64,000 nt of DNA, from positions 1,550,001 to 1,614,000 of the forward strand of contig JAMSLZ010000005.1 in the NCBI GenBank assembly GCA_026027325.1, read 5' to 3'. The notes under the pieces are model-generated. The model was not told where the DNA came from. It saw only the letters and a list, made by a program, of their open reading frames with translations, and did not search any database. The position numbers and the translations under genes were made by a program. Shown piece by piece: positions 1 to 12,694 of the stretch (its first letter is position 1; each line of letters opens with the position of its first letter). The DNA comes from Actinomucor elegans (lineage: Eukaryota > Mucoromycota > Mucoromycetes > Mucorales > Mucoraceae).

Positions 1-227
1 GAAAGAATCTCTTGTGAACTGGGAGGATATGTATCTGTTGTTGAATGAATATACAGAGTAGTATCTATTGTATACGAATGCAGAAACCAAGTCCAAAGAG
101 CTATAAGAAGTGTGATAAAGAGTAATGAAAACATCTTGGCCATTTTTCGTGATGGGCTGTTTTGAAAAAAGCTGAAGGGTTGCGCCACCAAGGAAGATGG
201 TTTTATTGAAGGTATAGATATTGTCAT
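1..227 (-). CDS. N-terminal part of a signal-anchored membrane protein (runs off left edge)
   Basis: Reading the minus strand from an ATG at 227 gives 75 uninterrupted codons to the window edge. The product begins with a short Ser/Pro-rich, Lys/Arg-containing cytosolic-type stretch (about residues 1-32). One hydrophobic segment follows (FSLLFITLLIALWTWFL, about 33-49), and then a Ser/Thr-rich stretch. That is the layout of a type II signal-anchor protein, as in many Golgi glycosyltransferases, but no catalytic part is visible here, so no function is assigned. Nothing between 228 and 544 looks coding. Confidence 0.5.
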   Translation of the reverse strand, partial: MTISIPSIKPSSLVAQPFSFFQNSPSRKMAKMFSLLFITLLIALWTWFLHSYTIDTTLYIHSTTDTYPPSSQEIL

Positions 228-544
228 GGTGAATATACAAATCTAAAGATAACAGTAAAAGTGTAAAGAACCAGAAAAGAAACAAAGTTAGGTTTTAAGC
301 TGCACGTAAACGCAATTATTATGCAATCATTAATATACATGATAAATAGGTGGGGTATCCAGGTGATAAGGAGCGTTAACATCGAGACTACACTTTATCG
401 AATTAGGAGAAGAATAACAACAAATGAGTGTTTATTATTATAGATATTATGTACACGTATATTTAGTATAAGGCGAAGGAAATAAGGTAAAGATATAATC
501 ACTCTTGAGTATGAAATAAAAATATGCGACGTGAATCTTTTTGT

Positions 545-1669
545 CTACTGTGAGGAAAACGTAAGTGCTCTTGTCAGCGCAGCAGTGGTAGGTATATTAT
601 CTACTTTGGCATTATTTTTTCTATAGTACAAGAATTGACCAAAGATGATAGCATCCATCAATAAGGTGCCCACGCTGCCTGTCAAATAAGGAAGTGATAT
701 CATGATTGATTCGCGAGTCTGACCAGGATGAATCAGGATGCTGGTAGCATAAGTCAAGTTGCCACACACAGCAAATGTAAATAGAGCTAGAGACAGTCCT
801 TGAGTTGAATGGCGCTTCTGATTTTTGTAGATTTGTGGAACACGTGACACAAGGTAAAAGCTCGTACATATCCAGGCTAATGTCCAGCCAAAAGTGACTT
901 GAAAAGTGGTTGTGATTGGAGAGGAGAAAGTGGATAGATCCGCTCCAGATCCCAAGCCTAATTTACACCCAAACAACAGCAATGCCATCAACACAGTTGG
1001 TTTGGAGGAAGTAGTCGAGCCATAATTGCTTAATATAGGAATAGAATCTTCTATGGTTTGCACCATTTTTAAGGGATGGTCTGATAGTAGACATGTGGCC
1101 TCTTCATCATCAGGTACTTTTAGAACATCTTCATCACATACAAAATCACCTTTTCCGAAATAAAAGTACTGATATAGCAAAATGAGATCGGTAAGGACGA
1201 AATAAGTAGCTAAATAAGTCTGGAAAGGTAATTGGTGATTTAAGACGCAGCTAAGCATGTTTCCAAGATCGCCTTTAAGGGAAATTATGTTAGTAAAGAA
1301 AGATGCACTTTGTAAGCGCTGATATTTTATTTACCTGCTAACCAGAAATACAAGAGGTAGAGACTCAATCCATCTGCGGAACCCAGCTTGTAATTTTCTA
1401 TCATTTGTCTGTAATCCGCATAAGAACTATATAATTACATTATACTCATCATCTTAAATACTTACGGAACTTGAGCATTCAACCAACAGAATATCGAAAA
1501 GTACCCAAGAAATATGCTCAATGCATCAATGTATCCATAAACGCAAAAACCGAAAACTGCCTGCAGAGCAAAACAAGTTAATAATCTGACAGAAGACTAA
1601 AAATTTTGGAGTACAAACATGAATCCATTGAATAGGAGCTGGGGCATTTTCAAGTGGTAAACAGTCCAT
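545..1669 (-). CDS. PQ-loop repeat protein, vacuolar cationic amino-acid transporter (Ypq/PQLC2-like)
   Basis: Four exons read on the minus strand (1669-1619, 1560-1466, 1426-1335, 1272-545) encode 321 aa; all three introns are GT-AG and keep frame. The protein has about seven hydrophobic segments and two PQ-loop repeats. The first is near residues 45-80 (NAQVPSYADYRQMIENYK, then ADGLSLYLLYFWLAGDLGN). The second is in the C-terminal half (SRVPQIYKNQKRHSTQGLS). This family includes yeast Ypq1-3 and human PQLC2, which export basic amino acids from the vacuole or lysosome. The central loop (about residues 120-190) is acidic and polar. The first repeat has Pro-Ser where Pro-Gln is usual; the second keeps Pro-Gln. 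Substrate and vacuolar location are inferred from the family. Confidence 0.88.
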
Positions 1670-2380
1670 TCGCTTTTTACAGTAACAAAAAAAAAGGGAA
1701 TCAAAGAAGAATGGAAAGAAAAAGAAAGAAATGTCCAGAAAAAAAGAAAAAAAAACAAGGCAACTAATAGTGGCATCCGTAGTTCACCCAAAACCCAATC
1801 AGCTTCCATTAACTAAAATTTCCTTTTACAGTTATATGCTATGTTCTTTTTTTATATATATATATATATATAACCTATCCTTTGTGTATCTCAACCATGG
1901 ATCGGGATTTGCCTTTATCATATTAGCAGACTCTTTTTTATTAGTTTACTTCCAAAATAACGTACAGTGAAGAATAATAAAGGCTTTTTGAACTAGAACC
2001 ATGGTCTCAGTCTAATCTAAATTTTAACCTATGACATTTGTCTATCGAAAAAGTTTTTTTCAGAAAAGTGTATAATAGTTTCAATTTTTTTTGTGAGACC
2101 CTTATGACAAACGGCCTCAATCGCAATGTTTGTTGATTGTTTTCAAATGCAATGTGTATACACGGATCGTATTGTAACTTTGAAGTTTAATTCTTATCAA
2201 ATGTTTCAGTACAGGGGGGGGGCGATGTATTGCAGCGGTCAGTATCCTCCTTGTCTATCATCTGCTGTATCAATACTATTCCTTAAATGCTATGTAGCTT
2301 CCATCCTTTTCTTTTTTTTTTTTTTGAATCACCGAGTTTTCTTTAAGTTGTGTGTTGTATTCTTCTCAGAATCTCAAGCG

Positions 2381-2414
<34 letters not shown>

Positions 2415-3021
2415 TATTCAAAGTCTGTGCGACTAGAGAAAATGTGTCGTACAAGAGATTTTCGCTAGATGGTCTGTTCGGGTTCGGTCATACCTGAAAA
2501 GAAATGGTTCTGAAACAGACATTTATCAAACATGACCTCACATGTTTACTTTTGGTATAATGCCTGACCTGGAAGATAACGACAAGATCAAACAGATAAA
2601 TGCTTATAAAAAAAAGACATTACGTTTGTGTAATGCTCTGAGCAAGAATCTCCTTGGAGTATGACAGTATGGCGTTAGAATTATCTAGTTGACGTCTTAT
2701 TTGCAACAGAAAAGAATTGCCCATTTATCCTAGACCAAACAGTGGATATATTCTCGCCATAATGGATAGAAAATACCTAGACTAGCAACTTACAAGAGCA
2801 TACTAACCAAGAACGTCTTGGTAAACATGATACATATCTTGATTTTCCGTTAAAATTATCGTACATGTTAACGGAGAAGGAAAAAAAAAACTTTGACATA
2901 AGAGCCGGAGTATAAACGTGATCGATACAATCGGCTCTCGATTTGGTAATAAATGGACAAATGAAACTAAAACATTATAATATAAAGTCTGTTGGGTCCG
3001 ATTCGATGTTTTACCGGGTAC

Positions 3022-3104
3022 AGCAACTCATTCTAACCTTGGGCTATTCACTTAATGCCACATTGGGACGAGACCAACCCAAATATCCAGAGATTTAGAT
3101 ATAG
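3022..3104 (+). repeat. dispersed repeat copy 1 (diverged)
   Basis: It has the left block CTCATTCT, a core variant ATGCCACATTGGGAC, and the right block CAGAGATTTAGATATAG in the order seen in the other copies. Confidence 0.4.
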
Positions 3105-3140
3105 TTATACCTAACGTATATGAAATATAAGCGATTTACT

Positions 3141-3190
3141 ACTAATCAGACGCATCATGTCCCAAGATCTGTCAAGAGATTTATAGATCA
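3141..3190 (+). repeat. dispersed repeat copy 2
   Basis: ACTAATCAGACGCATCATGT is followed by AGATCTGTCAAGAGAT and TTATAGATC. The right half is one of the best kept in the window. Confidence 0.5.
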
Positions 3191-3310
3191 ATTGATCCGA
3201 ATCAAAAGATAATGGGTGTGATTTAAAGTTAATCATTGAATATAGTATAGACAGAGCCCCTGAGCCTAATACTAGTTCTAGTAGTTGAAGTAGTTTATTT
3301 TAAACATGAT

Positions 3311-3360
3311 GTACTGGTCATCCGATGCGACATTGAACAGGAATTGGTAAAGAAATGTAG
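3311..3360 (+). repeat. dispersed repeat copy 3
   Basis: It contains CCGATGCGACATTGAAC preceded by GTACTGGTCAT. The right block is degenerate. Confidence 0.45.
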
Positions 3361-5718
3361 AAACATAAAAAATGGCCTAAAGTTACATTTTTCGTGTAAC
3401 CTAAGGACGGCATTTTGGAGCCATAATTTTTTTTAAAAGAGCATTAATAAAAATGTCAAAATAGTATTTATTTCATATTTTGTTGCATATGAAATTTCTG
3501 TGTTATAAAAAAAGTGTAAAAAAAAACAAAAAACAAAAAAAGATTTGCCAAAAACAACTTGAACGCTTCATCCAAATGTCTATTAGATCAAAGAGAGATA
3601 GCGTCAAAGATTCGAGGCAGTTTTAATTAGTAGCTGGTTTACAAGAAGTGCACCCATTACCAGCATTAGATTCTTTAGTATGCTTAAGCAATGCAGTTAA
3701 AGAAAGTGGCGGTAATTTTAATTGGGATATGTATAATAATTAACCATCACCCATTGAAGAGGATACTATGCAAAGGATTCAGAGTCTTGACAAAACCGAG
3801 ATCTTGGAGGCCAACAGAACTCCAATAATCGAACTCAGAGGAATACTCAATACCGAGCGTAAGCTTCCTTGATATAAGTTGTGCTTAGCAATAATTGTTT
3901 GTTATTAAAACAAGGTAAGAGTTTTTAAACCGTTTTAAGTAACTGCTACTTATTATACGTATTTATGGGCACAAGAAACCCTTAAAAAGAGGTGCTCAAC
4001 AATTGAATAGCAAGAAGTTGTGTCATGGTCTTGAGTAAATTTTTACTTCATTGCCAAGAGTCAATAAAAACCATAGTGGTAGTATTTCTTTGAATCACTT
4101 TTTAACGGTATTAAAATCAGTTTAGAGACATGAAATAGAATGCTGTCTTGTTTGCAAAGGTTCAATGTATAGACTGATGCTTCATTAGCTTCATAAAAGT
4201 ATAAGGCCAAAATAAACAAGTTCAAGCTTAGCTTGAACCATCAGATTAAGCGCCAATTAGCCATTATCAAAAACTAAACCCTATTGATAGTTTTTCCTAG
4301 GCTTTTTTTTTAATAGAACGCGAAAATCGCATTTTTGAAGCAAGGCTTATAGATCAGTATAGATAAAAATCTATCTGAGAGTACCCAAATGATGGTCGTA
4401 TTTCTATTAAAAAATATTAGATTGTCTTTATCAAAGAGACCTTTTTCAAAAGGGATGTGGAGTGATCTTTACAAAATTGGCCGTTCCTTTAAATTGTATA
4501 CAAAAAAAAAAAAGACTATTTTGCAACATTATGAGCAAGTGTTAGGTAGACAGCAACAGTAGTAGAATTATTTAAATAACCCGATAGCCAGTAAAATAGA
4601 TAGCCAACATAAAAGCTGCAGTAATAGTAGTAGTAATAGTAGCAGTGATATTCACTTATATTTTTTTAACAAGCCGGTAAAGAGATACCACAAAAACGTA
4701 ATAGAAACATTATAACGATGATCAGGTATATATATATATATATTGTAAGGGAACAAGCTCTGGTTTTATTTTAAATCCTTATATTACGATAATAATGAAC
4801 CAGTTTGAAGACAGCTCTTTTTTAACTGGACAATGAAGACTGACCCAATGCTGCGTTTCAAGTCTAACGGCAAAAATTTTCGTAACCTAACACGATGATA
4901 TCATTGTACAGCTGAATAAGAGACAGCTTGCATTTCTTGAACAAGGTCAACAAGCAAGTTGTGACTCTATCTTTCCATCAAATACATTCACTGATGGTTT
5001 TTGCGGGTATATTATCTCGTCTCAACGCCTCGGAAGCTAGCTCATTAATAGCAATAGTTCCAAAGCTTTAGTTGCTATTCTTGAACAACGACCCGAGGTT
5101 TCATCAATAGGAATATGAATAAGCCACTTTCTTTTTATATGGAACCTGTTCGCTTTGCAGCCATGCACAAACGAAAGAAAAAAAAAAATGCATATAGTTT
5201 GTCCCGTCAAAAGTTCACTGTTCTCTATTATGCAGGTACCATGTCTTATCATATCACGCCATTAAATAGACAAATAGAGATTTTTTTTGCTTATTCTAGA
5301 CGCAGCGCACGATATTGTAAGCAATATCATTGGCTTTTACTAAACAGGACCAAAGGAGATAATGGAAATTTACTACTGTTTTTAGCAGGACTTCAGGGCA
5401 CCGTTCTAGAAATTTTAAAAGGACTGTTACTTTATTCAATAAAAAAAGGAAGGCTTTCATTCTATGAGCATCTTGGATTTGCAAAAGCGCGTATTTTGCT
5501 CTAATTATATAGCTTATTAATAGCTTGAGTCCAGAAGGTATTTGTCACCTATTTTGAAAGCCAGGTCAACCTGAGTCATAAAAAGTGACTTGCTTTCAGC
5601 GGGAAAAAAGCTTTTTCAAGTTCAGGGCCAACTAAAAGACGAACCCGTCACAATCAAAAGATATCGGCGCCAAGGTCAAAAATCATATAAATACTGAAAA
5701 AAAAATTACTAAATAAAA

Positions 5719-5772
5719 TTTTTTTTTACAGAGTGGAACCATATAAACACTTTTTTTTTACAGAGTGGAACC
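5719..5772 (+). repeat. direct duplication of a T-tract plus ACAGAGTGGAACC just upstream of the threonine aldolase ATG
   Basis: Two units, T9 followed by ACAGAGTGGAACC, lie at about 5719-5740 and 5751-5772, separated by ten bases. Each unit looks like a polypyrimidine tract plus an AG, so both could act as alternative 3' splice sites of a 5'-UTR intron or as a promoter element. The start codon follows 12 bases after the second unit. Confidence 0.6.
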
Positions 5773-5784
5773 TCTTATAGTAAT

Positions 5785-7052
5785 ATGATGTCCTTTACAA
5801 GAAACTTGGTTACTCCCTTGGTGTCTCGTCGCTTATTTTCAACTACAGTTAACAATGCTTACTATACAAGCTCTCTACTGTCTGATCAACACAAGAAGGT
5901 TGATCCCAAGGCCAAACTCTATGACTTTAGAAGTGATACCGTAACTGCCCCTACTGATGAAATGTTTGATATCATGAAGAGCGCGTCTCGTAGTGATGAT
6001 GTCTTTCAAGTAAGTGTCAAAAAAAAAACCAAGGTTACATACCTGTAACTAACATTGATGCACCACTATAGGAAGACAAGTCTGTCAATGATCTCCAGGA
6101 CTATGTGGCTGAACTTACTGGTCATGAGGCTGGTCTCTTCTGTGCTAGTGGTACGATGACTAACCAGTTGGCTCTTCGCACTCACTTGGTAACTCCTCCC
6201 CACTCGGTTGTATGCGATCACCGTGCTCACGTCTTTCTATGGGAAGCCGGTGGTATTGCCGTCCATTCTCGTGCCTCTGTTTCTCCTGTCATTGGCTCCA
6301 ACGGTATCCATATTACTGCTGATGAAATTGAAGCTAATCTTTTGGGAGAAGATATCTACTCTGCCCCTACTCGCGTTGTCTCTTTGGAAAACACATTGAA
6401 TGGTATGATCTTTCCTATTGAAGAGATTGCCAAAATCTCTGAAATGGCTCGTAGTCGTGGTCTTGCTATGCATTTGGACGGTGCTCGTCTTTGTAATGCC
6501 TCTCAAGAAACTGGCCATACCCTCAAAGAATACGGTAAATACTTTGACTCGATGTCTCTCTGTCTTTCCAAGGGTGTTGGTGCTCCTGTCGGTTCTATAG
6601 TTGTTGGTAATGCCAAGTTTGTCGACCGTGTTCGTTTCAACCGTAAGCTGTTCGGTGGTGGATGGCGCCAAGTCGGTGGTCTTGCTGCTGTGGCTCATCA
6701 TTGTATTGATCACATCGTGCCTACCATGAAGGAAACTCACAAGCTCGCCAAGTACTTGGCTGATGAATTGGTTTCTATGGGTATCGATCTTCAGATCCCC
6801 ACTCATACTAGCATGGTCTTTATCGATACCACACGTGCTGGTCTTCAGGTCGAGCGCGATATCATTCCTGCTTTGGCTGAACGCAATATCAAGATGGGTG
6901 GTATGGGTAAAAAGGCTCGTCTTGTCTTGCATCATCAAATCGACCGTCAAGGTGTCGACTCTTTGTTACAAGTCTTCCGTGAAGCTATCATGCGTCGTCA
7001 GCAACAAGATAATGAGGAATCTTTCCGGCTTACTTCAAGCAATTCAGCTTAA
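5785..7052 (+). CDS. threonine aldolase (PLP-dependent)
   Basis: Two exons (5785-6009 and 6072-7052, one 62-nt intron) encode 401 aa. The enzyme cleaves L-threonine or L-allo-threonine to glycine and acetaldehyde and feeds glycine supply, as yeast Gly1 does. Seen: FRSDTVTAPTDEMFDIM at the start of the fold, the glycine-loop region ASGTMTNQLA, the aspartate of HLDGARL (about residue 211), and the Schiff-base lysine in LSKGVGAPVGS (about residue 242). The first 35 residues are basic and Ser/Thr-rich (RNLVTPLVSRRLFSTT) and could target mitochondria, an extension Gly1 lacks. The start is the first ATG after a T-rich duplicated leader; a second ATG follows immediately. Coding sequence is rich in T- and C-ending preferred codons, suggesting good expression. 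A long antisense open frame here is a shadow. Confidence 0.95.
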
Positions 7053-8303
7053 GTATACCCATTTGTAAATTTTCCTTCATTCATATATCATCCTTGTATA
7101 AAATAATAACTATCTTGTTACTGCATCTCTTGTATTATTATAACTAATAAACTCCATCATCTAATACTCTATCATCTGCTTGTTTATTGATAACTGTTTC
7201 ATTTCTGTATCATGTAATATATACTGCTGTAGAGTAATCAGTAGCCATTGGTCTTGACAGAAGAATGTACCTGTATTCGCAAAAGAAAAAAAAAAGGTAC
7301 AGGCACAAATGAAACAAAGAGTCATTTGATTCAGAGAGGTCGTGGATTTAATAAAGACGTACACTAGAATCACTCTAACAAGAATATCAAATTCGAAGCG
7401 AGATTAACAGATGCGATATTTAATCGAGATCAACAGAGATCACTTGCTCCATGCCAATTTTCCGAAGGAATGGCTTTTGAGAAATTTTGGACATCAGAAG
7501 CTTAAAGTTTCACATCATAATATATAAAGTGCGAAATAAAACCAAGTGAGCGTGAATTAGTAACTCAAGTCTATAGTGAATATTATGTAAAATTAAGTTA
7601 GCTTTCGAATCGTGCAAGCTTCATAAAACCTGAAGCTCCAAAGGCTAAACATACTGTCTTTTTGGGGTCAAGTATAACCTTACAATGTTTATTATATGTA
7701 AGTACACATTATTTTCTACTCTCAGCAGAAATTAAAACTCTCTATTGTTGTTACTGGCTATTGATCTATGCGGCTTACTAACTCTACAGATTAACTTTTG
7801 GATCAGAAATTACTTAAAAACTAGTATTATCATCATAAGTAAGATCAAATGTGCATCTTATTTGATTAATACACAGTGTAGAGGATTAAATTATCTTTCG
7901 AATGATCTACATGCTGTAGAATAGCAAGGAAAAGGATTCAACGTTAGAGGATAACAACCCTATATATCATCAGTCTTTTAATTATCATACACATTTGTAT
8001 AGATATATATATTAATTAATCTGATGAAAAGATTTTTTTTTTTTGATCTAGAGATAACTTGAAATTCTGAAGATTTTTGTTGAGGTATTCTATGGACCAG
8101 AAAATCTATTAATCACCAACCAATAAGGTCAGCAGATCCGAACATCGTAAAACTACACTGATCAGGTAGATATGGTTTCGATAAAAGATATTGATAGTAT
8201 GGCAGATTAGATATATAATGATACTATCATTGTTGTATTTCATAGCGTACAAATAAGCTTGGTAATCTTTATTAAAGTTGCTTAAATTTAATCTACTTTA
8301 AAT
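7053..8303. other. intergenic region
   Basis: It lies between the threonine aldolase and CobW-type genes, which converge on it. It is AT-rich, has one dispersed-repeat copy near 7401-7445 and a weak possible one near 8119, and no coding signal that I can support. Confidence 0.6.
7401..7445 (+). repeat. dispersed repeat copy 4
   Basis: AGATTAACAGATGCGATATT is followed by TAATCGAGATC and AGAGATCAC, matching core and right block. Confidence 0.45.
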
Positions 8304-9539
8304 CTAATGACGATGAGCAGGTGTCAATTTGATATCTCCTTCACCATTGTTCAACAAAGCCTTGACCTTTTCTGTGTACATTCTCAGGCCATCACCCATA
8401 ACAGTAATTCTGATTTGAACATCTCTTGTATTCTCTAAAGTATCTTCATTCTCAACAGGTGTAAGTGTCCAACGACCAAAGGCATGGTTGACAATGGACA
8501 ATTTGCCATCATCCAAGCGAACAAATCCCTTGATACGGTAAATATCATCCTTGGGCATCGACTTGAGAAAAGCTTCCAACTGCTCAAGGGTGAGCTTATT
8601 GTCGTTGACAGACTGCAGTATTTGAATCAAATCCACTTCGTTTTCTTGATGCTTGGGATCAAACACTGATTCCTCCAACGCATGGTTCTTGTTATATCCC
8701 ACTTTGAAGAGTTGTGTATCCAAACCAAATACAAGGTCTGGCGAAACACCACTCTTGTCACACTTGACTTTGGGTGTATCAGTGTTTAATTCATTAATAT
8801 GATCAATCACATTGTCTAATTGACGTTCGTTGACCAATTCATGCTTGTTGAGTAAGATGACATCCGTATATTGTGCTTGTAACTTGGCTGTATAACTGGT
8901 ATCTTCGTACCCTGTAAAGTTTTCACAATCAATTACCGTAATGATGGAATCCAAAGTGAAGCCATCATTTTCCATTTCACGGATTTGCCAGGCAATAGGC
9001 GCTATTATTATGTAAGTCAGCAGTGTATCAAACCATATCTATAGGGCCGGTCTTACCAGGAAAAGCCGAACCACTGGTTTCAACGATGATTCTATCAGGA
9101 TTGAATTGGTCTATTCCATAGCTTTAATAAGAGAACTATTCAAGGTGTTTGTGGAAACTAACCTCTTAATTCTTCAAGAGCCAACTTCATTTGCCCCACT
9201 AAAACACAACACATACAGCCATTGACCATTTCTTGGACGCCGACATTTGTTTCCTTTGCTAATTGGCTATCGACTAGAATAAGAAACTCATTAATGCGCG
9301 TTTTATTCTCTCTCGATGTGTTCTCAATTCAATGTACCAGCAATATCACCAAACTCGTTTTTAAGTAAACAGACCTTGTAATCTTTAGGTACTTTATGAA
9401 GTAAATTCAAGATCTGTGTAGTTTTACCTAGAGATCATTTCGAGATTAGCAAACAGAATTTCCTTGCGATTTATACTTTACCGCTTCCCAAAAAACCAGT
9501 AAACACAGTAATAGGTATAGGCTTCACAGTAGTAGGCAT
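8304..9539 (-). CDS. CobW/COG0523 GTPase metallochaperone (ZNG1-like)
   Basis: Five exons on the minus strand (9539-9482, 9427-9338, 9273-9163, 9110-9057, 9001-8304) give 336 aa. The family uses GTP hydrolysis to hand metal to client enzymes; the eukaryotic ZNG1 branch supplies zinc to methionine aminopeptidase. Seen: the P-loop GFLGSGKTT (residues 15-23, split by intron 1), the metal-site motif GCMCC (68-72), the switch-region VETSGSAFP, an NKHE guanine-specificity motif, and a C-terminal CobW domain ending in His-rich AHRH. Family membership is secure; the ZNG1-type client is inference. All introns are 46-61 nt. The 3' end of the glycogen synthase gene lies 140 bp upstream on the same strand. 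Confidence 0.92.
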
Positions 9540-9679
9540 AGTGATATAGATAGTATTAAGATAAAGTTTAAGAAAGAAGAACTAGAAAATATAGGGCCAT
9601 TTCTTTTTAGATTTTAAAAAAAGATAGTAGGGTTTCAGTTTCCTATTACAGGTTTATCTTTTTGATCTTTATTACTAGT

Positions 9680-12086
9680 TTAATGGTGTCTTTGCTTTTT
9701 TTCTTCCAATGTAAGCTTATTCAAGGTCATAATATCGCCTTCTCTCAGCAATTCTTCTTCGCGAGAGGCCTTTTCTCCGGTTTTATGAAGTGCAGGGAAT
9801 TCTTTCTTTTTCGATAATGGTATAATTCGATCTTCTTCCTCTTCTTCGTCATCATCATCTACGTTGAAATAACCATTAACCAACTGTCGAATACGAGGAC
9901 TTGCTGGTGCAGATAATGGCTTGGGGATCTTTTTCACTACTGCGTCCATGTCAATATGGTCATCATCGTCAATGAATGACTCTGGGTATACGCGCCGTAA
10001 AGCTAGTTGACGCGCCTTGATATACTCTAGACCCATACGCTTCCAATCGAGCAAATCAGACAATCTCTCGGTACGATTACGTTGGTTGATACGCTGACGA
10101 CGCGTCTTTTGGCAGAATCGAAACATTTGTTCACAGAGCTGTTGAATCGATTCTTCAACTGATTTAAGACGTCTATCGACAATATAGATACCATAATCTT
10201 CGCAGTTTTCAATATTTTCATCCATAAAGCACCCAAAACCAGACAAGCTAGTAGCTATAAGTCAGCTTAATATAAGACAATAATCAAACGGAACTTACTT
10301 GGTAGTGATGGATGGGACACCCATCACAGTACATTCAGCAGGAGTATAACCCCAAGGTTCATAATAAGAAGGGAAAACGCCCAGATGGCAGCCGCGAACA
10401 AAATCCTCATAATCCAAACCCAATAATGGATTGTTCGCATTCAAAAATTCTGGATGAAAGATGGCTTTGACGCGGTCTTCTGGCTTGTTATACAGCTGAA
10501 GCCTTCTTAATTGACTGATGATTGGATCCAAACCATCATCCACCATGTTATGGGTCACAATGGGAGGTAGACTGTGGTTTTTCAATGCAAACACGCGACG
10601 TTTTAAAAGAACCTTGTCTTCCCCATGCAAAAACTCGGCAGGATCTAATTCCTCTCCCTTTAAAGCGCTTTCGTAAATGCGCTTACCTATGCGCTGTTGA
10701 ATTTCATTGACAGTCTCTCGCAATTGCTTGGTTACAGCTTGACCTTTGAGTGCTTCAACATTGAACGAACGTGTAGATGCTGGCATGACAATAAAGGCCA
10801 CTACGGTCATGTTTGATTTGGCTGCCTTTAATCGATCGTTTAGACCTAACCGTTTCATGTTAGCAAGTTTCAATATAACCATCTATATAAACTTACGACC
10901 CAGTGACTCCACAAACATATCAACACCTTTGTTACGGTATTCATATCGGCCAGCAGTGAAAAAGTAAACGGTGTTATCCAAATCAAAGTCATAATGACCA
11001 TAGAAATGACCTCTCACAAAGTCATTGATCTTTTCCTTGTTCATAGCGTGCTTGTTTTGGAACTCATGCACAGCTTGGAACTTTACCACATTTAGACCAT
11101 TTGGTAATACACCGTCTATGAACCAAGTCGTCATTATATTTTGATATCTTACATCCCAAACCCTTGCTTACCTGGTTTACGCTTCAAAAGATGCTCACTT
11201 TCATAGGCAGTAATATGACTAACAGTCGTAAATACGTCCGAGCAATGAGCTGCCCCTCTCTCAATACAGTAGCGATGATAGATGCCACGCTTACCAGCTT
11301 CATGGTCAACGTCAAATTCACGAAGATTGTTGTAGAAATCAACTGAACCAGCACAAAGATAGCGGCCCAACAATGTTGCGTGCGTAGTGAAAATTGTAGT
11401 GACACCGATTTTACGCTTTTTAATCAGAGGAATCGCCACGCCTGCTAGCCATTCGTGAAAGTGAGCAATGATAGCGGGGCTAGGTTCTGATTGAGTAGAT
11501 TGTCTCCTGTACTATATATATATAGGGATAGATGAATAAGTATGTCTTAACCAAAATATCTACTTTTATACCTTTTCAGCGACTTCACCAATAAACCAAG
11601 TAACTACATAACCAAACAAGATGGCTTCATTTGTTTCCTGATCGCCAGGTGGAGAAGGGATACCTGCAACGCGCCAAAGATCGCCCTTCCATTCATCCAA
11701 TTTGTGAGCAACACTGCCTGTATCAAACAAAAGCACATAAGGTGCACCTTCTACGAGCCAACGACCAAACAGATATTGTACGCCTTGAGCAGATAAAACC
11801 TCCAAGGTTTCCCGGATTATCCCAGCTGGTGGCTCGAGAGCCTCGACCTCCATTGGAGCCGTTTTGTAAGACAAAGGGCCAATTAGACAGTAACGGTCGC
11901 CAAATTCGCGTACTGTTACAGGCACTTTGGTTTTGATGACAGTATAAATACCACCAACTACATAGATAGATTAGAAAGTGACGCGTCCTTTTTTTTTTTG
12001 CGTGGTAATAACGTACCTTTGTTGGCAACTTCCCAAGCAATCTCGAACAAAAGTGGATTATATACGTCTCTATGTTCAGCTACCAT
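9680..12086 (-). CDS. glycogen synthase (GT3 family)
   Basis: Six exons on the minus strand (12086-12017, 11957-11572, 11511-11172, 11115-10897, 10845-10299, 10247-9680) encode 709 aa, the usual length of Gsy1/Gsy2. The enzyme extends alpha-1,4-glucan from UDP-glucose in the cytosol. Seen: the N-terminal [14 protein letters not shown]-glucose site, [37 protein letters not shown], and [15 protein letters not shown] with the paired glutamates of GT3 enzymes. The arginine cluster [20 protein letters not shown] that binds glucose-6-phosphate is also present. The C-terminal tail is Ser/acidic and is where phosphorylation regulates the family. Introns are 51-60 nt; every junction restores family-conserved sequence. 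Confidence 0.96.
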
Positions 12087-12694
12087 TTCTCAAGTATAAA
12101 AGAGAAGGAAAAGGGGGAAAAAATGAAGAAACTGTTAAATAAACGTTGTTTTTTCCCAACAATAATGCATTTAAACTTGATTGGGGTTTAGTTATGATGA
12201 TGGTGTACAGTGTAACCATTCTCACGAAAACAATCTACTTTGCTAAACTCTTTATTGTATAGAAATAACAAACATATCATGAAACTAAGCCTAATGTGTG
12301 ATGGTATAAGTGAGATTGCATTGTATAGCATCTTCTAACTGCTCAATCACTTTACAGAACAATTGAACCTCAATCAACTTGTAGCACAGTTTAAGCAGAT
12401 CTGTAGCGATAAAGACTCCAATTAGATACTCCATATAAAGTTAATCAATTGAGCTATACATACAAATAGAAACCCCAATTTCTCGGGATACTGCTTCGTT
12501 GGTTACACGCATTGGCATAGTATTCTTTGATTTCTACATACAAAATATAGAGCACTCGTCTTGATATATGCAGTATATCCACAGAAAAAACCATTGAATA
12601 AAGTTATTTCTCTTAAAGACGTAAACTTACCAGTCAACCGATTAAAACAATATGTACTTTTCCACTACTATGGACTTATATCTATTTTGCTATG

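Larger units (their letters stand above)
1670..5784. other. gene-poor AT-rich intergenic region
   Basis: No convincing gene is seen on either strand. The stretch holds a TA dinucleotide run (1853-1872), a nine-G run near 2214-2222, an uninterrupted A31 run (2381-2411), a (TA)n run near 4728-4743, CAG/TAG-like triplet tracts near 4545-4650 and at least three diverged copies of the dispersed repeat. Open frames near 2126-2497 and 5115-5504 have low-complexity or random-looking composition and were not accepted. Confidence 0.6.

Noticed and set aside
2126..2497. 123-codon open frame on the plus strand
   Set aside because: It runs through a T-run, a G9 run and an A31 run; composition is low complexity and no splice model or family supports it.
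5115..5504. 129-codon open frame upstream of threonine aldolase
   Set aside because: Random-looking sequence, no domain, no promoter or intron signals, and poly-Lys from an A-run.
6237..6950. 237-codon open frame on the minus strand
   Set aside because: Antisense shadow of the threonine aldolase gene, for the same codon-bias reason.
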